This document shows positions 11,607 to 23,167 of a DNA stretch of 64,000 nucleotides, piece after piece. The notes beneath the pieces were generated by a model. It was not told the origin of the DNA. It made no database searches and saw nothing but the letters and a program-made list of their open reading frames with translations. Position 1 is the stretch's first letter. Each line of letters begins with the position of its first letter. Origin of the DNA: Scortum barcoo (taxonomy: Eukaryota; Chordata; Actinopteri; Centrarchiformes; Terapontidae); the NCBI GenBank assembly GCA_023238725.1, contig CM041533.1, positions 23,154,176-23,218,175 of the forward strand, in the 5' to 3' direction. The translations under genes and the position numbers were made by a program.

Positions 11607-13165
11607 CAGTGGGGCAAAAAAGTATTTAGTCAGCCACCAATTGTGCAAGTTCTCCCACTTAAAAAGATGAGGTCTCCAATTTTCATCATAGGTAAACCAC
11701 AACTATGAGAGACAAAATGAGAAAAAAAAAAAAAAAAAATCACATTGATTCTGATTTTTAAAGAATTTATTTGCAAATTATGGTGGAAAATAAGTATTTG
11801 GTCAATAACAAAAGTTAATCTCAATACTTTGTTATATATGCCTTTGTTGGCAATGACAGAGGTCAAATGTTTTCACACACTGTTGCTGGTATTTTGGCCC
11901 ATTCCTCCATGCAGATCTCCTCTAGAGCAGTGATGTTTTGGGGCTGTCGCTGGGCAACACGGACTTTCAACTCCCTCCAAAGATTTTCTATGGGGTTGAA
12001 ATCTGGAGACTGGCTAGGCCACTCCAGGACCTTGAAATGCTTCTTACGAAAGCCACTCCTTCATGTTGCCCGGGTGGTGTGTTTGGGATCATTGTCATGC
12101 TGAAAGACCCAGCCACGTTTCATCTTCAATGCCCTTGCTGATGGAAGGAGGTTTTCACTCAAAATCTCATGATACATGGCCCCATTCATTCTTTCCTTTA
12201 CACGGATCAGTCGTCCTGGTCCCTTTGCAGAAAAACAGCCCCAAAGCATGATGTTTCCACCCCCATGCTTCACAGTAGGTATGGTGTTCTTTGGATGCAA
12301 CTCAGCATTCTTTCTCCTCCAAACACGACAAGTTGAGTTTTTACCAAAAAGTTCTATTTTGGTTTCATCTGACCATATGACATTCTCCCAATCCTCTTCT
12401 GGATCATCCAAATGCTCTCTAGCAAACTTCAGACAGGGCCTGGACATGTACTGGCTTAAGCAGGGGGACACGTCTGGCACTGCAGGATTTGAGTCCCTGG
12501 CGGCGTAGTGTGTTACTGATGGTAGCCTTTGTTACTTTGGTCCCAGCTCTCTGCAGGTCATTCACTAGGTCCCCCCGTGTGGTTCTGGGATTTTTGCTCA
12601 CCGTTCTCGTGATCATTTTGACCCCACGGGGTGAGATCTTGCGTGGAGCCCCAGATCGAGGGAGATTATCAGTGGTCTTGTATGTCTTCCATTTTCTAAT
12701 AATTGCTCCCACAGTTGATTTCTTCACACCAAGCTGCTTACCTATTGCAGATTCAGTCTTCCCAGCCTGGTGCAGGTCTACAATTTTGTTTCTGGTGTCC
12801 TTTGACAGCTCTTTGGTCTTGGCCATAGTGGAGTTTGGAGTCTGACTGTTTGAGGTTGTGGACAGGTGTCTTTTATACTGATAACGAGTTCAAACAGGTG
12901 CCATTAATACAGGTAACGAGTGGAGGACAGAGGAGCCTCTTAAAGAAGAAGTTACAGGTCTGTGACAGCCAGAAATCTTGCTTTACTGAGGAATTTACCA
13001 ATTAATTCATTAAAAATCCTACAATGTGATTTCCTGGATTCTTTCCCCCATTCTGTCTCTCATAGTTGAAGTGTACCTATGATGAAAATTACAGGCCTCT
13101 CTCATCTTTTTAAGTGGGAGAACTTGCACAATTGGTGGCTGACTAAATACTTTTTTGCCCCACTG
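11607..13165 (-). mobile_element. Tc1-like DNA transposon, full length but inactivated
   Basis: The ends form a terminal inverted repeat beginning CAGTGGGGCAAAAAAGTATT. By eye the first 65 nt at each end are identical and similarity continues to about 115 nt. The right end is followed by TA, as expected of Tc1/mariner insertion; the left flank is CA, so one copy of the target duplication has mutated. The interior carries a transposase on the minus strand. Total length of about 1.56 kb is normal for fish Tc1 elements. Confidence 0.95.
11866..12826 (-). pseudogene. Tc1-like transposase, frameshifted
   Basis: A start codon at 12826 opens a helix-turn-helix region (MAKTKELSKDTRNKIVDLHQ..., then a paired-like DNA-binding part with TTRGDLVNDL) that ends at a premature stop near 12419. 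The catalytic part continues in another frame from about 12445. It keeps all three DD34E acidic positions in context: WSDETK, FQHDNDPKHT and PIENLW. At least two further indels or stops, near 12061 and 12030, break the C-terminal third. The protein cannot be made from this copy. Confidence 0.9.
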
Positions 13166-13833
13166 TAAGATCAAAAGTCATTTTGACTCTGCTGTCAAAA
13201 TGTCCAGTGCAAACATGGAACTGGCAGGAGGGAGCAGAGATCTCTTTCAGGGCCCCTGTGTTCTTCCCCTGCAATCTCACCTGCCTTGAACAACTTAGTA
13301 ACATTAGAAACCGTAACACCCTAACAAATCACTATACAATGTATTCACAAAAACAATAAGGAACAGTATAGAAAGTATGCCCACAATACAGTTTTGTTAC
13401 TGTTTTGTGGTTCAGATCATTTAGCAGGAAGAAGACTTCTCCAACCAGTGGCTTCACTTTTTATGTGATAAAATCTCAATGCAAAACAAAGGCAATAATG
13501 CACACACTAATGTGTCAACAGATACAATGATACGTGTATGTATCATACACTGTAAATCACACCACAGCTCCTAAGTTAAACAGATTAATTTCAGCACTGT
13601 AAAAGTCAGCAGTTATATGTGCAGCACACAATCTTTGATCAGTGAAGTATAAACCAGACGTACTGCAGAATTTTACATTATGATAATATCATATCAGAAG
13701 TTTAACAGCTGCAAAAAGGCACAGCGGAGATCCCATAACTCCAACTTCTACCATACACACAAAAAAAGAACAATTAAAACAGAAAACTCTAAATATTTTC
13801 ATAAAGTCCAACATGCAATTATTACCACTAAAT
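13166..13833. other. Intergenic, no gene recognised
   Basis: AT-rich DNA between the Tc1-like element and a hAT-type MITE. I see no gene, RNA or repeat that I can name. Confidence 0.5.
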
Positions 13834-14222
13834 TAGGATTGTAACCAATGATTATTTTCATTGTTGATTAATCTGTCAATCATCTTCTTGTTTAATCGAT
13901 TAGTTGTTTGGTCCATAAAATGTCAGAAAATGGTGAAAAATGTTGATCACTGTTTCCCAAAGCTCAAGGTCACATCGTCAAATGTCTTCGATCTATTTTG
14001 TCCACAACCCAAACATATTCTGTTTACTTTCATAGAAGACTAAAGAAATGAGAAAATATTAACATTTGAGAGGCTGAAATCAGAGAATTTGGAAACTTTT
14101 TCGTAAAAAATAAATAAATAAATAAAAGAGAGATATATATAGAGAGAGAAAAGACAAAAATAGATCCCGATTAAATCAATAGTCAGACCATAGACAACTA
14201 ATCAATTAATCGTTGCAGTTCA
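13834..14222. mobile_element. hAT-type MITE with 8-bp target duplication
   Basis: The element starts TAGGATTGTAACCAATGATT and ends with AATTAATCGTTGCAGTTCA, whose complement resembles the left end. It is flanked by CACTAAAT (13826-13833) and CACTAAAC (14223-14230), an 8-bp duplication with one mismatch, which is the size hAT transposases make. The interior (GTTTGGTCCATAAAATGTCA and following) matches a dispersed repeat I associate with teleost genomes. No coding capacity. Confidence 0.65.
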
Positions 14223-14559
14223 CACTAAACTTAGTACAAAAACTTCCTTTCATCATTACCATCATCATCATCTATCACTATCATCAGTGCCAACCTCACA
14301 TGTATTTTAGGAGGACTCTAGCGCCACCGTGTGTTAATTGTTGTCAGTTAAACCAAAGACCACCTGCGACTCTCAGCTGCAAGATAAATCACTGTTTCTG
14401 GCCTGTCGTCATTCAGCTAAACCACAGCAGCCGACAGCTAATTTTAATAACTATTTGACCCTTGAAGCCTCATTGGTATCTAACTTAGGTATAAAAAATA
14501 ATAATTCCTTAACTTTTCGCTTTAAAACATGAGGCGAATGTGTGAACTCCTTGTTACCT

Positions 14560-14856
14560 AAGTGTACAAGCGAAAACGGAAGTTAGCGCGGGTGAATCCT
14601 CCGAGAAACGCAGACACACCACTCTCGGCTTTGTCCGGCGTGTTCTCGCGATATTACCGTAGCTGTTATGACTTTATAACGCAGTAACTGTCACGCTGAA
14701 TACATTGTTGTAGGTCGAGGGGCCGCACAGCGTGATATCATAACATCTACACACACTGACCGTGACATTTGTACCGACGCGTTTCCTTGTGGGTGTCGTT
14801 CAGGGAACGATTATTGGGACTTGATAAACCAGATCCAGCCCTGCCCGCCAAATAAG
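14560..14856 (+). promoter_or_regulatory. dhrs1: Probable promoter and non-coding first exon of dhrs1
   Basis: A CpG-rich island in AT-rich surroundings, ending at a candidate donor (AATAAG/GTATTG at 14856). The coding exon is preceded by a strong acceptor (CCCCCCCAG at 15667), so at least one upstream non-coding exon is expected. The start site itself is not visible. Confidence 0.4.
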
Positions 14857-15672
14857 GTATTGTTTTTTATGTAATCGGGCGATTTCTTTAGATTTAAATG
14901 TGTATTTTTCAGTCTGCTTTGTTAAATGTCAGCGATCTCGCGGCTGATGATCAGGAATGAAATCAAATTGTGTTAACGAGCCTCCAAACACTCGAAAAGT
15001 GTTTAGTCAGAGACTATGTAGTTATGAAAAGTCCGACTCATACAGATTTACTACAGCAAAACTTCTGTTCAAGAGAAAAAAAACACACACGGTCAAAAAT
15101 AAGTCGAAAGAACGAGAACAAATGTGAATTTATGACCTTCCAGTTCATTTTTATCTTGACTAAGAGTTACATCAGAATAAGATGAAGTGACAAACTGAAC
15201 AGATATCTGTGACATCAGCACAGTAGGAAACTTTTATGTGGGCATTGTGTGTGGCATTATGATGTTGTCTTCTCTTTATGTAGCAGTAGACTTACTATAT
15301 AATTTTAAACTTTGAATATACTTTTACAGTTATTAAATTTGGGCAAAGTTTGTCTTCTTATTCATCTGTTAACAGTCACTGATATGACTTTTATCTGTAT
15401 ATCAGTGTTTACTGCATATTGCTGAGCAACAGTGGCAGGAGTTTATGTAGTTGTGTAATGCATCAAAAAAAAAAAAACTAGATTTCAAGTGAACCGTGGA
15501 CAGCAGTGGTCATGGTACAACTTCATTTATGCAATCATGATGCAACTTTTGACCTCTGATTATATTTAACCATCACAGACCTCCAGTCATCTGATGTGCC
15601 ATTAATTTTAAATGGTGTATTTGAGCTCACTGTGTACTGTGTGTGGCGCTGTTTCCTTCCCCCCCAGAGAAA

Positions 15673-17630
15673 ATGTCCCTGTCCGGCTGGGTGTGTGTGG
15701 TAACCGGTGCCTCCAGGGGGATCGGCAGGGGGATCGCTCTCCAGCTGTCTGAGGCCGGAGCCATCGTCTACATCACAGGGCGCCAGGAGAAGACTCTGAA
15801 ACAAACGGCTGAACAGGTGATATTTTGAGCGTGAATTTCAAACAGGAGCTTTATCAGCCAGCTTCCAAGACACAGTGAGGCAAAAGCCATGTCCATTAAC
15901 CTCTACTAATCTGTTGATGGCAATCAGTTTGTGATGTGTAGGCTCAGCTCCCAAAAATGCCAGCTTCTCCCTCCAGGCCACGACTAATGCAAAAGGTTGG
16001 AATGTAGTGTTTCAGTCAGGATTTGTTTCGGCGGTTCACAGCTCATGTCTTTGCTCAGGTTAAGGAGAGAGGTGGAGACTGTGTGCCAGTTGTCTGCGAC
16101 TCAACTAAAGACAAAGACATTGAGGAACTGTTCGAACGGATCAAACGTGAACAGAAAGGCAGGCTGGATGTCCTGGTTAACAACGCCTACGCTGGAGTGC
16201 AGGTCTGTATACTACTCTCACGAAACACTACTTGATAGGCTCTAATACTAGTAGGATTCATTGTAAGATGTCTGCTCACTGCTGCTTCCTTTCACCTGAA
16301 CTCTAAACATGATGTGTCATTCCAGGATATCTTTAACAGTATGGGGAAAAGGTTTTGGGAAACTGACCCGGCCATTTGGGATTCCATCAACAACACAGGC
16401 CTCAGGTATGCCTTTGTGCTTAATCGTGTCTGGTACGTCAACTGAGTCATTGACAGCAGACTGCTCCGACACCTCTACATGTCTGGTGACAGTCTTCCCA
16501 GACATTACTCAACTTGTTTTTGTCATACATGCAACAAGAAACAAGGAGTGACGTGAAACTTAGCGTCATGTGTTTACTGTAAATTCATGCAGAGCGGACC
16601 AGAATGATATGACTCATTTCCTTCTGTGTTCATCTGTCAGGGGACACTATTTCTTCTCGGTTTATGCATCACGGTTGATGGTGGCTCAGGGGCAGGGTTT
16701 GATTGTCACCATTTCATCTATGGGGGGTCTGCGGTACCTCTTCAATGTGCCCTATGGCGTTGGTAAAGCCGCGGTAAGTTCTCCTCTCAGATTTATGGTA
16801 TCGAGGCCCAAAACTTGTTAACACATGTACATGTAGTGTATAATTAGGTCAGTGTAATAAAACCCTGTTTTGTTATGTGGTTTGTTTCCAGTGTGACAGG
16901 ATGGCAGCAGACATGGCAGTTGAGCTGAAAAAAAGGGGAGTGGCCTCTGTCAGCCTGTGGCCCGGAGCGGTACAAACAGAGCTGGTGTCTCAGTTTATAC
17001 TGGAGAAAGATACACCACAGGGTGCAGATCCTAAGGTAGACCCTTCTCTCATAGCAAATCCTTTATCCATGCTAGCTCCTTCCATTTATTTAGCTGAATC
17101 TCTGGATTTTTCTTTTTCTCAGTTTAAAGAGGTATTTGCCAATGGAGAAACCACAGAGCTGAGTGGGATGTGCATTGTCAACCTGGCAAAGGGTAGGATT
17201 ATACTGCAGCTCACGGTCAGATGCTGTTCACTGTGACACGCCTTCACATGCTGATTTTACTTATTTGCAAAATAAACATACTTTGGTTTCGCTTTCTGCC
17301 TGCCAGATAAAAATCTGATGTCACTGACTGGGAAAGTACTCATGACTTGTGACCTGGCAAGGCGCTATGGGTTACAGGATGTTGATGGTAAGTTTGTATT
17401 AACTATATTTTATTTTTTTTAGATTTGAAGATTTTAAACACACTTTTATGTACATTCACATAACTGATATTTTGTTTGTCTGTTTGTTTACAGGACGGAG
17501 TGTAATTGATTACACTTCCCTGAAATTCCTCCTGACCCAGGTCCCCTATCTGTCCTGGCTGTCAGTGGTCGTCCCTTCATTCCTTCGGCTGCCGCGCTTT
17601 GTGCTCAGCCTGGCAAACAGCCGGTTCTAA
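15673..17630 (+). CDS. dhrs1: Dehydrogenase/reductase SDR family member 1
   Basis: Eight coding exons (15673-15816, 16059-16202, 16326-16405, 16641-16773, 16892-17035, 17123-17192, 17307-17387, 17494-17630) join in frame to 310 aa, close to the 313 aa of human DHRS1. It is a classical short-chain NAD(P)(H) oxidoreductase. The nucleotide-binding motif TGASRGIG is at residues 11-18, NNAYAG (the NNAG equivalent) at 89-94, catalytic Ser at about 148-149, and YGVGK with Tyr161 and Lys165. The C-terminal extension with a hydrophobic stretch (FLLTQVPYLSWLSVVVPSFL) is typical of this subfamily, which associates with the ER and reduces steroids and carbonyl xenobiotics (family knowledge). The start codon follows the splice acceptor by 5 nt and directly precedes the Rossmann fold. 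No defects seen. Confidence 0.97.
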
Positions 17631-18054
17631 ACATTTCTTCTATCAGTACTGAAGGGGGAGTATTACACTGAGTTTCAACCACATGGTCCACTCTAGCTAA
17701 ATCTATAGTGGCCATATCAGTGATCTCAGACCAAACCCATTTACAGGTGACAAGACCCAAACAAATTAGATTGATGATATTTTTTCGAAGGACTGTTCTG
17801 TAAATTACTAAATTATCTAAATATCCATCCATTCCTCCTATAATGGATGCAGTTCTATGAAGTTTGAGGTAAACAATGTAAACATGAAGGATGCACTAGC
17901 ATATTATCTGTGTTTTAAATTAACACTAACGTCCACTGTGGGTGAAGCCACACAATGTGAAAACATGAATGTATTATTACTATGTTATGTACATTTTAAG
18001 CAGTATGTAACAATGATAATGATCTAAAGATGAAGATAACACATTTTAGAAACA

Positions 18055-18060
18055 AATAAA
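18055..18060 (+). terminator. dhrs1: Polyadenylation signal candidates for dhrs1
   Basis: AATAAA lies 425 nt after the stop codon, and a second AATAAA follows at 18171-18176. Either could end the mRNA; which is used cannot be told from sequence. Confidence 0.45.
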
Positions 18061-18181
18061 AGAATTGTATTTTTTCACTTATTAAAAGTATACATACACA
18101 TATATAAACACACACAATACTAATACTACTACCACTACTATTGTATTTGACCAGGAAAGTAACCTGGTTAAATAAAGACAT

Positions 18182-18766
18182 GTTAACTCGCTGCTGATGC
18201 ACCTCTCATTCCTTTTTTCAAAAATAACAAAGCGATAGCATCTTCAAAGAAAAAAAAAACGTGTCAGTCAGATGAATGTCTTCATTGTGTTTATATTATT
18301 CTGTTATTCAGCATTAATTGAATTATATCTGCTACCGCTGACTGAGATATAAGTCACTCAAGTACAGTCACAGAACACCATGTCTGCTGATATGAATTCA
18401 GTATATTGCTCAAGGACACACAACATTATTGTTCCTGATATACTTCAATCTTCCATCAAAACAAAGACAAATCTAACAGGCTGTAAACTATTTCTTGTTA
18501 GAAACTTGGTTATATCAGTACACCCAAACCTCTCAGGGTCATACATTCAATGATGTTATGGGAATTGATTTAGGGTCATAGTCTCGCTTTTACAATTATT
18601 TTAAAATACTGAATTTTAAGTTACATTTCCTGACTTAGAGATTTAGTTTCAAAGCCTTCTCTACACTCTTTATTTAGCTATTTGTTTGCCCAGAGGTAGT
18701 TTACATGAAATAATTTCTAACAGTGGCTAAATCTGTGCCGTTTGTAATGTAAAATGTAACTTGTTC
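18182..18766. other. Intergenic between dhrs1 and homez
   Basis: AT-rich, with no ORF, repeat family or RNA gene that I can support. Confidence 0.5.
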
Positions 18767-18780
18767 CAAATGACTAAAAT

Positions 18781-18964
18781 CCATCCATTTTCCAAACCCA
18801 CTTATCCTGAGAACACACAGGGTCGCAGGGTGCTGGAGCCTGTCCCAGCTATCTTTGGGCGAGAGGCGGGGTACACCCTGGACTGGACGCCAGTCAGTCA
18901 TGCAGGGCTAACACTGAAGGACATACAACCATTCGCACTCACATTCACACCACTGTGCCACCCT
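18781..18964 (-). mobile_element. 5'-truncated retroposon fragment with 14-bp target duplication
   Basis: Flanked on both sides by CAAATGACTAAAAT (18767-18780 and 18965-18978). On the minus strand the 3' end is a GGATGG-type tail. The body (GTACACCCTGGACTGGACGC and neighbours) matches a very common dispersed teleost sequence. A long duplication, truncated 5' side and simple-repeat tail indicate target-primed insertion by an RTE/Rex3-like or related LINE machinery; the family is an inference. Confidence 0.6.
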
Positions 18965-19299
18965 CAAATGACTAAAATGCCCACATTAATAGAAAATGGA
19001 TAGTCCCTGCTACACTTCTGGATTGATAACTCAGGAGTTTGTTCCTCCGGGGGCCCTGGGGGAGACTGAGGGGGGGGGGTGCTGATGTAAGTAAATCAGA
19101 AATGATTTAACTCCTGTTAATCACTGCTTTAACTCCTGACACTGGGACATGGAGTAGATAGTTTAAATTGAACAAGATGATGAATTCTGGTTGGAAATCA
19201 GATGAGATGTTTGCGGGCCTGTTTTGTGGTGGTTGTGATGGAGGGGGGGGCTGGTGGGCGGCTGACGTGAAAATGTTGAGCCTGCTGCCTCGGATTTAT

Positions 19300-19819
19300 T
19301 ATACAGGCGCCTCCGCCCTCCAATCCGCGGCCTGCTCTCCCAGACTGGCACACCCACCCCCGCCGTCACTGTGGGGGAGAGTCGGTTGGGCCTTCTGGGC
19401 TTCCTGGTCCTCGGCTCCGCCTCGCCTCGATCTGGCCGGACGGGGAAAACACTTCTCAGTCAAAGAACAAAAGCGACGGCGGATGGACCGAAGGAGAGGT
19501 TGGTCGGGGGGGACGAAGTAACGGCGACTCGGAGCATTGGAGGGATTTTTGTGGCCCGCCGCGGCAGGACTCGGCCGGACGACTCAACTCCTCCGAAAGG
19601 CGACAAACTTGGTCGCGTCGCATCTTTGTATCCCGACCGTAATCCGTCGAGGCGCTTGATAAATAAGACAAGGGTCAGACGGTATTGTTCCCCCTCCTCT
19701 CCCTCTCGGTCTTTCTCTAAACTTCGGCCGTAAAAAGCGCAGTGGCAGAGGGGGAAACTCTTTGTTTTCGCGTCGCTCTCTCTCGGCTCGGGCGGACCTC
19801 GGGGATAAAGGCTTTCTCG
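19300..19819 (+). promoter_or_regulatory. homez: CpG-rich promoter and non-coding first exon of homez
   Basis: GC- and CpG-rich stretch ending at a good donor (TTCTCG/GTAAGT at 19819). A second non-coding exon is likely at about 20620-20713 (acceptor CTCACAG, donor GTGAGA), and the coding exon is entered at the acceptor TTTTCTAG ending at 21127. UTR exons are inferred from splice signals only. Confidence 0.45.
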
Positions 19820-21154
19820 GTAAGTTTATTTTTATGTTTCACTGGAGCGTGTCTGACGGCGGAGTGCGCCTGTGCAGTGCGGAGCGTTTTAGTTAGTACG
19901 CCATAAAGAGAGAGAGGTGCTGTTTGTGAGGGGGGGGCGGTGGGCTGCTGTGGCACGGAGAGAGAGCAACTTTTCCAGCTTTTTTGGGACACTAGAAGAA
20001 AAAAAAATAAACAGGATAAACTCTGGTGGTGCGAGTAAGTAAAACATCAAACACCGGGGAGGGGGCACCACATGATCTCACCCCCCCTTTCTCAGTGAGA
20101 TCCAGTGTCACCAATGACTAATACAGTGATTTCATAATTGTTTGCTAATGGCTTTTTTTTTTTTTTGGGGGTACATTTTGGACTCTCTTAGCGTGGCTCA
20201 AGCGACCTAAATCTCTTGGCCATTTGCGTAACCTCCCAAATAAATGCGCAACATTTCCTCTGCTGTCCCAAATAAAGAACAACTCCTCCAAAATGCAGAG
20301 TAAAGGCACTGTCCGATCAGCAGTGGGTAACAAAACACCTGATTGCCATAAGAATCTGATAAAGACGGAAACTGGATGCAGATATTGAGCACATCTTAAT
20401 CACCATCCTTGTTTCCAGACATCCAGCAGCCGAGCTGACATTTCCATTGTGATGAGTTGAAGTGCTGGCTCAACACCTGTTGCTGAAAAAAAAACAAAAT
20501 AATAATCGGACATGTGTGTTCATTCAGTTTTTCACACCAGTCTTCGTGAGGAATGTGCTGTGGGTTCAATCCTACGTGACTAAGTATGAGTAATTAAAGT
20601 TTTTCCTCTGCTCTCACAGGTTTTCTCTCGAGGCGTCTGCCTTTTGTGAAGAGGCTACACTTTACTTTTGGGGCTGAGAACTTGGAAGTGGAACAAAGCC
20701 CGACTGGGAAGGGGTGAGAAAGTAGACTGTGATGGATTTCTCATACACACACACACCCTCCTCCTTCCCACCCATACCCTATTCCCCACGCTCCCACCCT
20801 TTGCGACCAGTCCCCCCCCACTCATACAAAACAAAAGTCAGTCACCACACTTTGGGGGAGGGGAACCCAGTCTGGACTCGAGTATACGACTAGTTTCATT
20901 GGAGTTCAAAATTTGGAGTGCCAAGTAGGCGGGGGGAGGGGAAACAGCTGTCAGATAATTGACTTTGAGGATGAATTAGAACAGAAAGTCCTTAAAAAAA
21001 TCATAGTCTGTACTCTTGGCTGTGCTCCTGAAGAAAGAAATTTTCTGTCTTCGTACAGCGATCTTATCTGTGAAGTGAAAACTGTTTGGCAACAACAAAT
21101 AAATCTCTGTTTTTGTTTCTTTTCTAGGTGAAAGAGCCTATTTTGATATCACAG

Positions 21155-23167
21155 ATGGCAACCTACAGTGAACTTAATGTCAGAAATGGACTACTCATGA
21201 GCATGAAGGAGTCTTTTGAAGGGATAATAACAAAGACAGAATGTGAAGGAAAGCTTGAGGTGAAACGCTCCTCCAAGGATTTGCGCCACTCTGCCAGCTC
21301 AGCTGAAAGCAACGCAAGTAGTGTGGCCAGTTTCACCACTAACCACAACTCAGTTGTGTGCCTGCCTCTAGTGTCAGAGGGACTCAAATTGGTATGGACG
21401 CAGTCAGATCAAACCCGTGAACTTGACACAATCCCAGAGCTGGTCCAAGCCTTTAATTTATTTCCGTACCCATCATCCCGTGAGGTTAACGCCTTGGCTC
21501 GGGTATGTGCCTTGCCACTGGACAAAGTTAAGGTGTGGTTTATGGTGCAAAGAATTAAGTATGGTATCAGCTGGTCCTCAGAGGAGATAGAGGAGACACG
21601 ACGGAAGCTCGCAGTGCCTGAGCTTTATGATGACTCTACTGAAACAAATGATGAAGATAAAATGAAGAGCCAGAGCACAAGTTGTGAGGAACTGGTAACT
21701 GAGGATAAGGATGGCAATGAAGTAGAGGGTGCTCTCACCAGCTTCACCCCCCCAAAGGAGAAACCAAAGTGTGAGTCACCAGATTCCTATAAACCAGTGA
21801 AACCTACAACCCCATGTTTCAGTTCCACCCTCCCACCTCCTCAGGACTCATACTTCTACCGCCAACCAGCAGACACACCAGCAAGTACAGTGACTGATGT
21901 CTCCCTCGATCTTTCGGAGTCATCTTCACGGCAGCACCGCCATGGGCGCTACAAAAAGTCCAAAGCGCAGCTTGCTGCCCTTCGAAAGAGCTTCCTGAGA
22001 GAGAACTGGCCAGCGGAGGCCGAGCTCAGACGTTTGCAGGAAGAAACTGGGCTGAGCCGGAACGACATTCGCAAATGGTTCAGTGACAGCCGGTACCAGC
22101 TTAGGGTTGGCCGAGGAAGCCTGGCAGCAGCCCAGAACCTCTCTCAACACACTGCAGCTGGAGGTAAACACGATCAACAAACTCAGCCTCTTCCACTTGT
22201 TACTCAAAAGACTCGTCACCTAAACGGGGTGAGGGGCCACGAGGGAGCCCGCAGCAATGGGATTAGAAATTCACATTTCTTTCAGACCTTTTTGTCCAAC
22301 AGCCTGGAAGCATTTGGGGAAAGGGTCCTAGAGGCAGACGGATATGATGTTATGGAGGAACTTTCTGGTGATGGGGACAGTCTTAAAGATGAGGAACAGA
22401 GTGAAGAGCAGCCCTTACAACTAACCAAGACCTGCAAGAGTGAGCCAGATGTTCCACAAGAACCATCAGGTGTATTAAAATCCTCTCCCTACTCTTCCCC
22501 CCCTGGCAGCCCACCACTGACTGCCTCGCCCAATAAACCGTTTTCAAAGAGCATCAGCACATCAAAGAAGTCAGCCCACTCAGCCAAAGCCAGTCCCTCA
22601 CGAACACCCTTGCGCCTCTCAGGAGGGGCTTCCTCATCCACATCCATATCCCCTGCCCTCACTCCTGCTGGGCGACCAAGAAAGACCAAGGAGCAGTTAG
22701 ATGTGTTAAAGCAGCACTTCTTACGCTGTCAGTGGCCCAAGAGCGAAGATTACACTGAACTTGTCAAGCTTACAGGTTTACCCCGTGCTGACGTTATCCA
22801 GTGGTTTGGGGACACACGGTATGCAGTTAAAAATGGCCAGCTGCGCTGGGTGAAGGGTGTCCGCGACCAGTTCTTGGCAGAACTTGCAGCACAGCAAAAC
22901 AGCAGTGGTTTAACAAACGGAAGTGGATCTGGGACATCTTCTCGGATTGGGGGTAGCCGCAAAAGAAAATCTCAAGCAAGCACAGCGACCACAGATTCCC
23001 CCGACACCCAGCCACTGGTAACATATTACCTTTCAACAGGCTCACTACATGAAAAAGACCTTGACACTCTATGCAAGAAATCACGAATGAGCTACCAGCA
23101 AGTGCGAGATTGGTTTGCAGCTCAGGGTGTTGGGGAGACTGACCCAGAGCCTATTGTTGCTGATTAA
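21155..23167 (+). CDS. homez: Homeobox and leucine zipper protein Homez
   Basis: A single uninterrupted 670-aa reading frame, as for intronless-coding HOMEZ in mammals. The ATG at 21155 (MATYSELNV) is the first in frame; upstream in-frame codons are not ATG. Nuclear DNA-binding protein, presumed transcription factor. Four divergent homeodomain units are visible: residues about 80-140 (ends VKVWFMVQRIKYGISW), 266-320 (IRKWFSDSRYQLR), 507-563 (VIQWFGDTRYAVKNG) and 619-656 (QQVRDWFAAQ). The first, third and fourth align with the three units of human HOMEZ; the second is extra. Linkers are Ser/Pro-rich. The long acidic tail of mammalian HOMEZ is absent: the protein ends TDPEPIVAD. Human HOMEZ is 550 aa. 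Confidence 0.95.
   Translation: MATYSELNVRNGLLMSMKESFEGIITKTECEGKLEVKRSSKDLRHSASSAESNASSVASFTTNHNSVVCLPLVSEGLKLVWTQSDQTRELDTIPELVQAFNLFPYPSSREVNALARVCALPLDKVKVWFMVQRIKYGISWSSEEIEETRRKLAVPELYDDSTETNDEDKMKSQSTSCEELVTEDKDGNEVEGALTSFTPPKEKPKCESPDSYKPVKPTTPCFSSTLPPPQDSYFYRQPADTPASTVTDVSLDLSESSSRQHRHGRYKKSKAQLAALRKSFLRENWPAEAELRRLQEETGLSRNDIRKWFSDSRYQLRVGRGSLAAAQNLSQHTAAGGKHDQQTQPLPLVTQKTRHLNGVRGHEGARSNGIRNSHFFQTFLSNSLEAFGERVLEADGYDVMEELSGDGDSLKDEEQSEEQPLQLTKTCKSEPDVPQEPSGVLKSSPYSSPPGSPPLTASPNKPFSKSISTSKKSAHSAKASPSRTPLRLSGGASSSTSISPALTPAGRPRKTKEQLDVLKQHFLRCQWPKSEDYTELVKLTGLPRADVIQWFGDTRYAVKNGQLRWVKGVRDQFLAELAAQQNSSGLTNGSGSGTSSRIGGSRKRKSQASTATTDSPDTQPLVTYYLSTGSLHEKDLDTLCKKSRMSYQQVRDWFAAQGVGETDPEPIVAD

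Noticed and set aside
12176..12845. Overlapping plus-strand ORFs of 110-118 codons
   Set aside because: Antisense shadows of the Tc1-like transposase, which is recognisable only on the minus strand.
21128..21154. Upstream start for Homez giving nine more residues
   Set aside because: The codon at 21128 is GTG and lies exactly at a splice acceptor (TTTTCTAG); ATG at 21155 is the first true start.
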